Shown here: positions 16,539 to 24,771 of the stretch, one piece after another
Layout of the letters: each line of letters begins with the position of its first letter
Numbering within the stretch: the stretch's first letter is position 1
Assembly: GCF_964186585.1 (NCBI RefSeq)
Contig: NZ_OZ075067.1
Span: 2,542,001 to 2,606,000 of the forward strand
DNA from: Microbacterium sp. MM2322
Lineage (GTDB): Bacteria > Actinomycetota > Actinomycetes > Actinomycetales > Microbacteriaceae
Length of the DNA stretch: 64,000 nt
Direction: 5' to 3'
Position numbers and translations under genes: made by a program
Notes under the pieces: generated by a model
The model's input: only the letters and a program-made list of their open reading frames with translations
Databases searched by the model: none
What the model was told of the DNA's origin: nothing

Positions 16539-17174
16539 TTACCCGTCGGTACCGGATGCCGCCTGCTGCGCGATGGCGACCGTGACCGTGTCGGTCGCGG
16601 TCTGCTTCGCGTACTCATCGGCTTTGGGCTTCGTCTGCACGAGGAAGTCGTACGTGAACTGCAGCGTCACGTACGTGGCGTCTGCGGGCACCTGGCCGAC
16701 GTTGAAGGTCTGCGAATAGCTGTACGGCTTCAGGACCAGGTAGCCGTTCTTGACCGTCGCCTCGTCGACCTGGGGGGCGAGGGCGGTGAACGTCTCGTCC
16801 GCGTTGGCCGGAACGGCGAGCATCGTCGCCTTCTGCAGGTACACCTTCTGGCCGTCGTTCGGCGTGATCGTGGTCACGAGCGACAGGCTGACGGGCTTGA
16901 CGGCGTTGGGCGTCCAGCGATCCATCCGTAGGTCCGACCAGTAGTTGACAGCGACCTTCACGGCTCCCGCGTTGAGGTCGCGCTGCGTGGATCCGCTCGA
17001 CAGGTCGTTCTCGACGGGAGGTGCGACGACGACCGGAGGCGCCGACGATTCGACGGGAGCCGTCGGCGCGGGGCTCTGCAGCGCCCACGGCGAGGGCCCG
17101 CATCCCGACAGGACGACGACAGCGCTCAGCAAGGCTGTGGCCGCGGCCAGACGCATGGTTCTCATCCGCATCAT
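16539..17174 (-). CDS. Lipoprotein, paralogue of the neighbouring lipoprotein
   Basis: A 211-residue lipoprotein with lipobox VLSGC (C25), a short Pro/Val-rich linker and a compact domain containing NYWSDLRMDRWTPNAVKP. It resembles the 278-residue lipoprotein downstream. The ATG at 17174 is preceded by a strong G-rich ribosome binding site (GGGGAGGGG), and a second ATG follows immediately. It is first in the minus-strand series lipoprotein, lipoprotein, glycosyltransferase. A TATAGACT element at 17197-17204 is a likely -10. I know of no function for the family. Cell-surface location next to a processive synthase suggests a role in handling the polymer. Confidence 0.75.
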   Translation of the reverse strand: MMRMRTMRLAAATALLSAVVVLSGCGPSPWALQSPAPTAPVESSAPPVVVAPPVENDLSSGSTQRDLNAGAVKVAVNYWSDLRMDRWTPNAVKPVSLSLVTTITPNDGQKVYLQKATMLAVPANADETFTALAPQVDEATVKNGYLVLKPYSYSQTFNVGQVPADATYVTLQFTYDFLVQTKPKADEYAKQTATDTVTVAIAQQAASGTDG

Positions 17175-17196
17175 GACCCCTCCCCGCGGTGCCGTC

Positions 17197-17204
17197 AGTC
17201 TATA
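17197..17204 (-). promoter_or_regulatory. Candidate -10 region for the lipoprotein-glycosyltransferase operon
   Basis: Read on the minus strand the sequence is TATAGACT, about 23 bases upstream of the first lipoprotein's ATG. No clear TTGnnn -35 is seen at 16-18 bases, so the assignment rests on the -10 and position. Confidence 0.4.
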
Positions 17205-17280
17205 AGGCTGGATGCCGGCCGCCGCCCTCGCGCGATGTGACGAAGTGCGGCGTTGTTTACCAGACCGAAACCCGATTACC

Positions 17281-17309
17281 TTGCCGATCCTGAGCGATTC
17301 CTGGATACT
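17281..17309 (+). promoter_or_regulatory. Sigma-A-type promoter for the secreted protein at 17396
   Basis: TTGCCG (17281-17286), exactly 17 bases, then GATACT (17304-17309). Transcription would start near 17316, immediately before a hairpin with a U-tract. Confidence 0.6.
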
Positions 17310-17316
17310 GGCTATG

Positions 17317-17353
17317 TCCAACCAACGAGGGGCGGTCGGTTGGATCTTTTTTT
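17317..17353 (+). terminator. Attenuator-like hairpin with U-tract in the leader of the 17396 gene
   Basis: TCCAACC (17317-17323) pairs with GGTTGGA (17338-17344) and is followed by TCTTTTTTT. It lies between the promoter and the coding start, at the very 5' end of the predicted mRNA. It could be an early terminator used for regulation, or a 5' stabilising stem. Confidence 0.5.
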
Positions 17354-17395
17354 GCCGTCCATGCCTCGTACTCCCGACGACCGAAAGCAGTCACC

Positions 17396-17965
17396 ATGAA
17401 GAACAAGATCAGCAAGGCATCGGCGGCTCTCGCCCTTGCCGTCGCGGCGGTCTTCGCGGCACCGGCCGTCGCGAGCGCCTACACCCCCGACCCCATCGTC
17501 GTCTCCGCGCCGGGCGCCCTCACCCCGGGCGCTGCCGGAACCGTCAGCTTCACGGACTTCGCACCCAACGAGGGCGTGACCTTCACCCTCACGGGTGAGA
17601 ACGCCTCCGGCGCAACGCTCGCTTTCGTTGCGTTCGCGGTGGAGTCGACCTCCGTGACGAAGGATGCCGACGCCGAGGGCAACGCCTCGGTCGAGGTCAC
17701 TCTCCCCGAGAACGCGTCCGGCTCGTACGAGCTGAGCGCAACGGGCCAGGAGAGCGGAACCGTCGCCTCGACGACCATCCAGGTCGCCGCAACGGGCTCG
17801 GGCACCGGCACTGACGGCGGCAACGCCGGCGGCGGCGGCGTCCTGCAGAACACCGGTTTCGACGGTGACGCACTCCTCGGCCTCTGGGTCGGCGGCGGCG
17901 TCCTCGTTCTCGCCGGTGCGAGCATCGCGGTCGCCACCTCGGTGCGCCGCGCTCGTCGGGCATAA
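17396..17965 (+). CDS. Small secreted/anchored surface protein (twin of 10210)
   Basis: A 189-residue protein. The signal peptide ends near VASAYT (residue ~27). The extracellular domain has TGENASGATLAFVAFAV, then a Gly-rich spacer, LQNTGFDG, a hydrophobic helix and a RRARRA tail. LQNTG is one residue off the sortase motif LPxTG, and tail and spacing fit a sorting signal, so sortase attachment is possible but not assured. It is a paralogue of the 10210 protein, which has lost the motif completely. It has a recognisable promoter, a leader hairpin and a perfect 15-bp terminator, suggesting a strongly expressed single gene. The function is unknown. Confidence 0.8.
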   Translation: MKNKISKASAALALAVAAVFAAPAVASAYTPDPIVVSAPGALTPGAAGTVSFTDFAPNEGVTFTLTGENASGATLAFVAFAVESTSVTKDADAEGNASVEVTLPENASGSYELSATGQESGTVASTTIQVAATGSGTGTDGGNAGGGGVLQNTGFDGDALLGLWVGGGVLVLAGASIAVATSVRRARRA

Positions 17966-17988
17966 GGCACTCGCGAACCATCGCAACA

Positions 17989-18032
17989 GGAACTCCCCCC
18001 GGGTCACGGCCCGGGGGGAGTTCCTTTTCGTG
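17989..18032 (+). terminator. Strong rho-independent terminator
   Basis: The 15-base arms 17989-18003 and 18010-18024 are perfectly complementary around a 6-base loop and are followed by TTTTCGTG on the plus strand. It ends the 17396 transcript. The minus-strand side lacks a T-run, so it is less suited to ending truA. Confidence 0.88.
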
Positions 18033-18040
18033 TGCGGAGC

Positions 18041-18883
18041 CTACGCGTCCGGCGCGCCGAGCTCACGGCGAGCGCGGGTCTGCTCGGCTCGTGAGGCCAA
18101 GAGCTCATCGGCGGGGTAGCCGACCTCGGTCAGCGTCAATCCGCGCGCAGCGAGCACCTTGATCTCGTTCGTCCGCGCGAGCTCATCGCGGATCTCCGCC
18201 GCCCGGCTCACCTCGATCCGCCCCTCCCCCACCGCGACGCACGCTCCCACGAGGGCGCGCACCATGCTGTGGCAGAACGCGTCGGCCTTGACCGATGCGA
18301 TCAGGATGCCCGACTCGTCGCGGCGCCAGCCGTAGTCGAGCAAGGTCCGGATCGTCGTCGCCTCCTCGCGCGGTCTGCAGTAGGCGGCGAAGTCGTGGAG
18401 TCCGCGGAGGCTGCGTGCCGCGGCATCCATGGCGTCCACATCGAGGGATGCCGGTACCCAGGTCGTCCGGCCGCGTTCGAGCGGGTCGTAGCCCGTCGTG
18501 CGGTCAGCGATCCGGTAGGCGTAACGCCGCCACACGGCCGAGAAGCGCGCGTCGAACCCCTCGGGAGCGACGTCGACGCGGTGCACGGCGACGTCGGGGT
18601 ACGGGCCCAGCACGCCGTTGAGGCGGGCGGCGAGCGCCGTGGGCTCAGGGTGACGCCCCGACAGCAGCCGACGCTCCTGCCCCTCGGTGAGATCGAGATG
18701 GGCGACCTGCGCGGACGCGTGCACCCCGGCATCCGTCCGACCGGCCACGACCAGGCGGGGGTCGCCGCCGAGGATGCGCGCGAGCGCCGCCTCGAGCGTG
18801 CCCTGCACGGTGCGGAGGTTCGGCTGGCGCGCCCAGCCCCGGAAGTCGGTGCCGTCGTAGGCGAGATCGATCCGCAGGCGCAC
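18041..18883 (-). CDS. truA: tRNA pseudouridine synthase A
   Basis: A 280-residue enzyme that converts uridines 38-40 of tRNA anticodon arms to pseudouridine. The catalytic Asp sits in AGRTDAGVHA (residues ~47-56). The start LRIDLAYDGTDFRGW and the later RRYAYRI and AFCHSMVRALVG motifs are typical of TruA. The GTG start is preceded by TAGGCT-N6, a leaderless arrangement. In many actinobacteria truA directly follows rplQ. Here a kinase, a Usp protein and an acyltransferase separate them. Confidence 0.93.
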   Translation of the reverse strand: MRLRIDLAYDGTDFRGWARQPNLRTVQGTLEAALARILGGDPRLVVAGRTDAGVHASAQVAHLDLTEGQERRLLSGRHPEPTALAARLNGVLGPYPDVAVHRVDVAPEGFDARFSAVWRRYAYRIADRTTGYDPLERGRTTWVPASLDVDAMDAAARSLRGLHDFAAYCRPREEATTIRTLLDYGWRRDESGILIASVKADAFCHSMVRALVGACVAVGEGRIEVSRAAEIRDELARTNEIKVLAARGLTLTEVGYPADELLASRAEQTRARRELGAPDA

Positions 18884-18889
18884 GATGTC

Positions 18890-18895
18890 AGCCTA
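18890..18895 (-). promoter_or_regulatory. Possible -10 element of a leaderless transcript for truA
   Basis: On the minus strand TAGGCT lies six bases before the GTG start of truA. It falls in the 23-bp gap after the PfkB kinase gene, so truA may have its own transcript. Confidence 0.35.
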
Positions 18896-18906
18896 TCCGC
18901 GGCCGG

Positions 18907-19812
18907 TCAGAGCGCCGCGTCGACCTCGGCCCGGGTGGGCGGGTTCGCGCCCGCGCGGGACACGGTGATGCCCGCCGTCACCGCGGCACGACGAAGTGCG
19001 CGGTGCAGCGCATCGGCGTCGCCCGCGAGCAGGTCCGCGTCGTCCACGAGGCTCGTGATGAGACTCGCCATGAACGCGTCGCCGGCTCCGATCGTGTCGG
19101 CGACCTCGACCGAGAGCGGGGCGACGTCCACCGGTCCCGCCGGACCGAGCGCGAGCGCTCCCTCTCCGCCGCGCGTCATCACGACGACGCGCGGACCGAG
19201 GGCGGCGATGGTCTCGAGCACTTGCTCGGCGGGCATCCCGGGATAGAGCACCTCACCATCCTCGTCACTGAGCTTCACGAGGGTCGCGCTCGCGAAGGCG
19301 CGCTCGGCGACGGGCAGCGGGTCGTCACCGACGAGCGCGGGTCGAACGTTCGGGTCGACCGTCACGATCCGGCCGGCGCGACGCGCACGCTCGAGCGTCG
19401 CAAGGGCGACCTCTCCCCCCGGCGGGAGGAAGAGCGCGATCGAACCTGCATGGACGACGGATGCCGCACCCGCGGCCGCATCCGCTGCGGCGGCGTCGAG
19501 CGCCCACACGATGTCGAAGTCGTACGCGGCCGACCCGTCGGGACGCAGTCGCGCCCGCGCGGTGGACGTCGCGGCATCCGTCCACGAGGACTCGTCGATC
19601 GCGGCGCCCGACGCCGTCACCTGATCGGCGATGCGGCGACCGCGGTCGTCACGGCCGAGGCGCGTGAGAAGGGTCGCCGAGATCCCCTGCCGGGCGATTC
19701 CGACGGCGACGTTGGCGGGGCTGCCGCCGACGAACTCGGCGTCGCCACCCTCGTGTTGGACGATGTCGATCAGCGCCTCGCCGATGACGAGGACGGTGTC
19801 GGTGTGGGTCAT
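18907..19812 (-). CDS. PfkB-family carbohydrate kinase (fructokinase-like)
   Basis: A 301-residue ribokinase/PfkB-fold kinase that phosphorylates a sugar with ATP. The substrate-binding GGSPANVAVG lies near residue 29, and the C-terminal signature DTIGAGDAFMAS carries the catalytic Asp and anion hole. Layout and length match bacterial fructokinases, but the sugar cannot be fixed from sequence. There is no transporter or regulator beside it. It follows the Usp gene by 34 bp and precedes truA by 23 bp on the same strand. Confidence 0.85.
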   Translation of the reverse strand: MTHTDTVLVIGEALIDIVQHEGGDAEFVGGSPANVAVGIARQGISATLLTRLGRDDRGRRIADQVTASGAAIDESSWTDAATSTARARLRPDGSAAYDFDIVWALDAAAADAAAGAASVVHAGSIALFLPPGGEVALATLERARRAGRIVTVDPNVRPALVGDDPLPVAERAFASATLVKLSDEDGEVLYPGMPAEQVLETIAALGPRVVVMTRGGEGALALGPAGPVDVAPLSVEVADTIGAGDAFMASLITSLVDDADLLAGDADALHRALRRAAVTAGITVSRAGANPPTRAEVDAAL

Positions 19813-19846
19813 GCCTTCACTTTCGCACGTCGCCCGGACTTCCGCG

Positions 19847-20689
19847 TCACCGCACGACGGCGGTCACCGTGGGAAGGCGCGACAGCAGCTCCTGGCTGAT
19901 CGATCCGAGGAGGAACCGCGCGAGTGCACCCCGCCCATGCGTGCCGACGACGACCATGCGCGCATCGGCCGCGATGCTCGCCAGAACGTGCGACGGGTGT
20001 CCGCGCTCGACCCGTCGAACGATCCGCAGATCCGGGTAGCGGGAAGAGAGCCCGGCGAGCGACAGCGACAGAACCTCCTCCGTCGTCGACTGCATGTTCG
20101 CGAGGTACAGGTCGGGGTAGACCTCCATCGCGTTCCGCGGCGTGTGCACCGGCGTCCAGACGCTTACCGCGATGAGCGGCTCACCGAGACGGTCGGCTTC
20201 GGATGCGGCGAACTCGATCGCGTGCTCCGAGACGGGCGAGCCGTCGATCCCGACCACCACGCCCATCCCCTCACCGAGATCCCGATCCGGGATGACGACG
20301 ACGGGGCACGTGGCCCCCGCAGCGATCCGGATGCCGTGGACGCCGCGGGCGGGGCCCGTTCCGGCACCGCGGTAGTCGCTTCCGATGACGAGCATGGCGG
20401 CACCCGACGACGCTTCCACCAGCTTCGTGACGGGGTTGCCCGATTCGACTCGGGTCGACACGGGGACACCGGCATCCGTCACCCGCTTCGCCTCGCCGTC
20501 GAGCAGCTGCTGCGTCGCGGTCTGGGCCGCACCCAGAACCTCGGCTTCACCAACGGCACCGATCGCCCCGCCCACGACCGAGACGAGCTCGATCGCCTGC
20601 CGCCGTCGTGTCGCACGCTCGATCGCCCAATCGACGGCTCGGCGCGAGACCGATGCCCCCGTGACTCCGACGATGATGTTGCCCGCCAT
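19847..20689 (-). CDS. Universal stress protein with two Usp domains
   Basis: A 280-residue protein made of two tandem Usp domains (~1-140 and ~145-280). The second keeps the ATP-binding signature GTHGRGALARFLLGS near its end. The first has GSDYRGAGTGPARG in that place, which is looser. Double-Usp proteins are common in actinobacteria and are linked to dormancy, hypoxia or redox stress in some species. It is divergent from the acyltransferase gene at 20870. Confidence 0.88.
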   Translation of the reverse strand: MAGNIIVGVTGASVSRRAVDWAIERATRRRQAIELVSVVGGAIGAVGEAEVLGAAQTATQQLLDGEAKRVTDAGVPVSTRVESGNPVTKLVEASSGAAMLVIGSDYRGAGTGPARGVHGIRIAAGATCPVVVIPDRDLGEGMGVVVGIDGSPVSEHAIEFAASEADRLGEPLIAVSVWTPVHTPRNAMEVYPDLYLANMQSTTEEVLSLSLAGLSSRYPDLRIVRRVERGHPSHVLASIAADARMVVVGTHGRGALARFLLGSISQELLSRLPTVTAVVR

Positions 20690-20828
20690 GATGTCCGCCT
20701 CTGCTGAGGGACGACGCGCCTTCCGGATCGCGGTGACGTCTGCGGCGCTCGTCCGTGTCTCGGTGATGCCAACCTATCCCTCGCCTCGCCGCGCCGGAAG
20801 GGACCGGGGCGTCCTCAGGATGCGTCTT

Positions 20829-20834
20829 TAGACT
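20829..20834 (+). promoter_or_regulatory. Candidate -10 element for the acyltransferase gene
   Basis: TAGACT lies about 36 bases before the ATG at 20870, in the divergent spacer after the Usp gene. No TTG-type -35 is seen at the proper distance. Confidence 0.3.
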
Positions 20835-20869
20835 GAACGCGGCATTCGCCCGCCCCGGCCCCGACCTCG

Positions 20870-22831
20870 ATGCCTCTCCCCGACATGACCCGAACCACTC
20901 CTGCGCGCCTGTCAGGACTCGACGGACTCCGTGCTGTCGCCGTCCTGCTCGTCGTCGTCTACCACCTCTTCCCGGTGCTGCCGGCGGGTTTCCTCGGTGT
21001 CGATGTGTTCTTCGTGATCTCCGGGTTCCTGATCACGACGCTGCTCGTGCGCGAGCACGACGAACGCGGGCGTATCGGCCTGATGGACTTCTGGCGCCGC
21101 CGGGCCCGTCGGCTGCTGCCGGCGATCGGCGTGATGGTGCTCGTGTGCGCCTCCCTCGCGTGGATGGTCGGCGGTGACGTGCTCGTCGGCCTCGGCGGCC
21201 AGTTGGCCGGTGCCGCGACGTTCGCCTACAACTGGGTCGCCGTCGCCGCAGGCTCGTCGTACTTCGGGGGCGGATCGTTCGACTCCTCCACGCCGGAGCT
21301 GCTCCGGAACCTCTGGTCTCTCGCTGTCGAAGAGCAGTTCTACCTGCTCTGGCCGCTCCTGCTGCCGCTCGTGCTGATGTTGAAGCGCGGGCGGGTCCCC
21401 GTCGCGATCGCTCTCGCCGCGGCGTCCGCTCTCGCCGCCGTCGTCCTCTCCGGCGACGACGCGACACGCGTGTACTACGGGACCGACACGCACGCCTTCG
21501 GGCTGCTCATGGGGGTCGCGCTGGCCTTCGCGCGGCCGTCCGAGCGAGCACGCGGCGTTCCCGCGGGGGTCGGCGCGCTCGCGATCGTCGCGATCGCGAC
21601 GCTGGCGTTCGTCACCCCGGGACGCGGTGCGGAGACCTTCCCCGGCCTTCTCCTCGCGGCATCCGCCCTGACCGTCGTCGCGATCGCCGCGGCGGTCCGT
21701 CCCGGGTCGCGCCTGGGACGCGTCCTCGACGTCGCACCGCTTCGCTGGGTGGGCGAACGCTCGTTCGGCATCTACCTGTGGCACTGGCCGCTCGTCGTCC
21801 TCCTGACGGTCGCGACCACCCGCTCCTCCCCCGACGTCGCCGTCCCGGTCGAGGTCGCCCTTGCCACGCTCGTCCTCACGGTCGTCGCGGCGGAGGTGTC
21901 GTACCGCTTCATCGAGCAACCCGTCCGGCGCCTCGGCTTCCGGGCTGCGCTCCGCGGTGTCGGCCGCGCCTTCCGCGGCGGCCCGGTCCGCCGTCTCACG
22001 GCCACCACGGCGGTTGCCGCCGGCATCCTCATCGTCGCCGGAACGACGGCCGCCGTTGCCGACGCACCCCGTATGGCGTCGAGTGAAGCGGTCGTCGTCA
22101 ACGGGCAGGCCGCGCTCGCGGCGGGAGCGGGCGCCTCAGAGCACCCGACCCTTCCCGGCGCTGCTCTCCGCCCCGGCGACCCGCTGCTGCGACCCGAATG
22201 CCCCTCGGCGCACCTCGCCGACGAGGACGGGATCTGCACGCCGCCCGACGGCCGCCCCTCGCCTCCGGCGCCCGCTCACGTGGCTGGCGCCCGTGTGACC
22301 GCGGTGGGCGACTCGGTCATGCTGGCCTCCGCCGGCGGACTCCTCGACCGGATGCCGGGAGTCGACATCGACGCGAAGGTGTCACGCTCCATGAGCGCCG
22401 GCGTTCGCATCGTCGACGATCTCGCCACCCGGGGCGAGCTGCGCGACTACGTCGTCGTCGGGCTCGGCACCAACGGGTCGATCAGCTCGGACGAGCTGGT
22501 GCGCCTGAAGAAGGATGTCGGCCCGAAGCGCACCCTCGTCCTCGTGACGGCTCATGCGCCGCGCGATTGGATCTCCGGCGTCAACGCGGAGCTCGAGGCA
22601 TTCGCCGCGCACACGCCGGGAGTCGCGATCGCCGACTGGTCAGCCGCGATCTCGCGTCACGAAGACTTGTTGGCGGGCGACGGCATCCATCCCGGCGCGA
22701 CCGGCGGGACGCTCTACGCCGATGCCGTCGCCGACACGATCGACAGCGTCGAGAACAGACGCGCCGAGCTCCAGTACCGCCTGGAGCTCGCGCAATGGGC
22801 CGTCGGCCACACCTTCACCACGCCGCGCTGA
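20870..22831 (+). CDS. OafA/YrhL-type O-acyltransferase with SGNH domain
   Basis: A 653-residue membrane enzyme. The first ~390 residues are the acyltransferase-3 fold: GLDGLRAVAVLLVVVYH with the key His, GVDVFFVISGFL, then about ten membrane helices. The last ~200 residues are an SGNH hydrolase-like domain with GDSVM, GLGTNG and DGIHPG. This pairing is typical of enzymes that transfer acetyl groups to surface polysaccharides or peptidoglycan. The start may be the ATG at 20870 or 20885. Its position among ribosomal-region genes is odd, but the function fits the flanking glycan loci. Confidence 0.9.
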   Translation: MPLPDMTRTTPARLSGLDGLRAVAVLLVVVYHLFPVLPAGFLGVDVFFVISGFLITTLLVREHDERGRIGLMDFWRRRARRLLPAIGVMVLVCASLAWMVGGDVLVGLGGQLAGAATFAYNWVAVAAGSSYFGGGSFDSSTPELLRNLWSLAVEEQFYLLWPLLLPLVLMLKRGRVPVAIALAAASALAAVVLSGDDATRVYYGTDTHAFGLLMGVALAFARPSERARGVPAGVGALAIVAIATLAFVTPGRGAETFPGLLLAASALTVVAIAAAVRPGSRLGRVLDVAPLRWVGERSFGIYLWHWPLVVLLTVATTRSSPDVAVPVEVALATLVLTVVAAEVSYRFIEQPVRRLGFRAALRGVGRAFRGGPVRRLTATTAVAAGILIVAGTTAAVADAPRMASSEAVVVNGQAALAAGAGASEHPTLPGAALRPGDPLLRPECPSAHLADEDGICTPPDGRPSPPAPAHVAGARVTAVGDSVMLASAGGLLDRMPGVDIDAKVSRSMSAGVRIVDDLATRGELRDYVVVGLGTNGSISSDELVRLKKDVGPKRTLVLVTAHAPRDWISGVNAELEAFAAHTPGVAIADWSAAISRHEDLLAGDGIHPGATGGTLYADAVADTIDSVENRRAELQYRLELAQWAVGHTFTTPR

Positions 22832-22879
22832 TCTCCCGGTTCCGGTCGCTGGCTTGGGGTCGCCGCGCTTTCCGTCGAC

Positions 22880-22949
22880 ATCATGTCCTCTCGCCGAGAA
22901 CACATGATGCGCACGCGCATACCGTGTGTCCTCGGCGAGAGAACATGAT
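22880..22949. repeat. Long inverted repeat with nested palindrome
   Basis: The arms 22880-22904 and 22925-22949 (25 bases each) are complementary with two mismatches. On a minus-strand transcript both mismatches become G-U pairs, so the stem is continuous. The 20-base loop itself holds ATGCGC-AC-GCGCAT (22907-22920). It lies between the acyltransferase and the rplQ terminator. Confidence 0.7.
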
Positions 22950-22994
22950 CCGGACAGCGGATGCCGGGGCTCAGACGCCTCGCGGGGACGAGAA

Positions 22995-23032
22995 AGGGCC
23001 CGCCCCGAAACGGGGGCGGGCCCTCGGATTCC
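22995..23032 (-). terminator. Rho-independent terminator of the rplQ operon
   Basis: A 12-bp GC-rich stem (22995-23006 with 23013-23024) has a six-base loop. Read on the minus strand it is followed by TTTCTCGT. It begins about 25 bases after the rplQ stop and would end the infA-rplQ transcript. Confidence 0.85.
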
Positions 23033-23048
23033 CTCCGAAGAGGGAGTC

Positions 23049-23609
23049 TTACTTGGCTTCGTCGGCCTTCTCGTCCTCGGACGCGGCAGCATCCTCGGCG
23101 GCGGCTTCCGCAGCGGCACCCTCAGCGGGCGACTCGGCGCCGGCGTCCTCAGCGGACACCTCTGCCTCGGTCTCCTCGACGGCGGGCTCCTCGGCGGCCG
23201 GCGCAGCGGCGGCCGGAGCAGCCTTCTTCGTCGACTTGGCCTTCGGCGTGACGGGCTCGAGAACGAGCTCGATCACAGCCATGGGGGCGTTGTCACCCTT
23301 GCGGTTGCCGACCTTCGTGATGCGGGTGTAGCCACCCTCACGCTCGGCGACCAGGGGGGCGATCTCGGCGAACAGCTCGTGCACGACGCTCTTGTCGCCG
23401 ATGACCGCGAGGACGCGGCGGCGGGCGTGCAGGTCGCCGCGCTTGGCGAACGTGACCAGACGCTCGGCGAACGGACGCAGGCGCTTGGCCTTGGTCTCGG
23501 TCGTCGTGATCGACTTGTGCGTGAACAGCGAGGCGGCGAGGTTCGCCAGCATCAGACGCTCGTGTGCGGGGCCGCCTCCGAGGCGGGCACCCTTCGTGGG
23601 CTTGGGCAT
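23049..23609 (-). CDS. rplQ: 50S ribosomal protein L17 with acidic C-terminal extension
   Basis: A 186-residue L17. The core (residues ~1-120; start [21 protein letters not shown]) is standard and binds 23S rRNA near the exit tunnel base. The remaining ~65 residues are an Ala/Glu-rich, strongly acidic tail, which makes the protein about half again as long as the usual ~120. It is last in the alpha operon, 55 bp after rpoA, and followed by a terminator. Confidence 0.95.
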   Translation of the reverse strand: MPKPTKGARLGGGPAHERLMLANLAASLFTHKSITTTETKAKRLRPFAERLVTFAKRGDLHARRRVLAVIGDKSVVHELFAEIAPLVAEREGGYTRITKVGNRKGDNAPMAVIELVLEPVTPKAKSTKKAAPAAAAPAAEEPAVEETEAEVSAEDAGAESPAEGAAAEAAAEDAAASEDEKADEAK

Positions 23610-23664
23610 GTCAATTACTCCTGGGGAAAAAGTCAGTCAATGGACTCGGCGGGCCGAGATCCGA

Positions 23665-24654
23665 TCAGACGGTCTCGTCGTCGTAGCCGCCGTAGAAGTG
23701 CGCGCCGTCGAACCCGGGAACCGAGTCCTTCAGCGACAGACCGAGCGAGACAAGCTTGTCCTTGACCTCGTCGACCGACTTCTGACCGAAGTTGCGGATG
23801 TTCATGAGCTGCGTCTCCGAGAGGGCGACGAGCTCGGACACCGTGTTGATGCCCTCGCGCTTGAGGCAGTTGTACGAGCGAACCGACAGGTCGAGGTCCT
23901 CGATCGGCATCGACAGCTCGTTCGTCAGAACCTCGGCGACCGGCGCGGGGCCGATCTCGATGCCCTCAGCCTCGACGTTCAGCTCGCGGGCGAGACCGAA
24001 CAGCTCGACGAGCGTGCGACCGGCGGACGCGACAGCGTCGCGAGCCGTGATCGACGACTTGGTCTCGACGTCCAGGACCAGCTTGTCGAAGTCGGTGCGC
24101 TCACCGGCACGGGTGGCGTCGACGCGGTAGCTGACCTTCAGAACGGGCGAGTAGATCGAGTCGATCGGGATCTGACCGGCCTCGGCGTACTCGTTGCGGT
24201 TCTGGGTCGCCGACACGTAGCCGCGGCCACGCTCGATCGTCAGCTCGAGCTCGAACTTCGCCGAGTCGTTGAGCGTCGCGATGACCAGGTCGGGGTTGTG
24301 GATCTCGACACCCGCCGGAGCGGAGATGTCTGCAGCCGTGACCTCGCCGGCACCCGTCTTGCGCAGGTACGCGGTGATGGGCTCGTCGCGCTCGCTCGAG
24401 ACGACGAGCTGCTTGATGTTCAGGATGATCTCGGTGACATCTTCCTTCACACCCGGGACGGTGCTGAACTCGTGCAGCACGCCGTCGATGCGGATGCTGG
24501 TGACCGCGGCACCCGGGATCGACGACAGCAGGCTGCGACGCAGCGCGTTGCCGATCGTGTAGCCGAAGCCCGGCTCGAGGGGCTCGACGACGAACCGGCT
24601 ACGGAAGTCGCCGATCTTCTCCTCGGTCAGAGTGGGACGCTGTGCAATGAGCAC
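23665..24654 (-). CDS. rpoA: RNA polymerase alpha subunit
   Basis: A 329-residue alpha subunit. The N-terminal domain (~1-225), with [18 protein letters not shown], drives assembly of the enzyme. A linker leads to the C-terminal domain (~255-315), with [12 protein letters not shown] and [11 protein letters not shown], which contacts upstream promoter DNA and activators. The start is GTG, preceded by GAAAGGAAC. A 117-bp gap containing a hairpin lies between it and rpsK; rpsD, present here in many other bacteria, is absent. Confidence 0.97.
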   Translation of the reverse strand: MLIAQRPTLTEEKIGDFRSRFVVEPLEPGFGYTIGNALRRSLLSSIPGAAVTSIRIDGVLHEFSTVPGVKEDVTEIILNIKQLVVSSERDEPITAYLRKTGAGEVTAADISAPAGVEIHNPDLVIATLNDSAKFELELTIERGRGYVSATQNRNEYAEAGQIPIDSIYSPVLKVSYRVDATRAGERTDFDKLVLDVETKSSITARDAVASAGRTLVELFGLARELNVEAEGIEIGPAPVAEVLTNELSMPIEDLDLSVRSYNCLKREGINTVSELVALSETQLMNIRNFGQKSVDEVKDKLVSLGLSLKDSVPGFDGAHFYGGYDDETV

Positions 24655-24723
24655 TATGTGTTCCTTTCAGTCACGTGACCGCTATATGACACGTGCAGTT
24701 GGTGAAGTGTTGAGTTGTGTCCG

Positions 24724-24763
24724 GGATGCCGGGGCGCGACACACGTCGACGCCACCGGCATCC
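24724..24763 (-). other. Hairpin between rpsK and rpoA
   Basis: GGATGCCGG (24724-24732) and CCGGCATCC (24755-24763) form a perfect 9-bp stem with a 22-base loop. No U-tract follows, so complete termination is unlikely. Partial attenuation or mRNA processing between rpsK and rpoA is possible. Confidence 0.4.
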
Positions 24764-24771
24764 GTCGAAGA

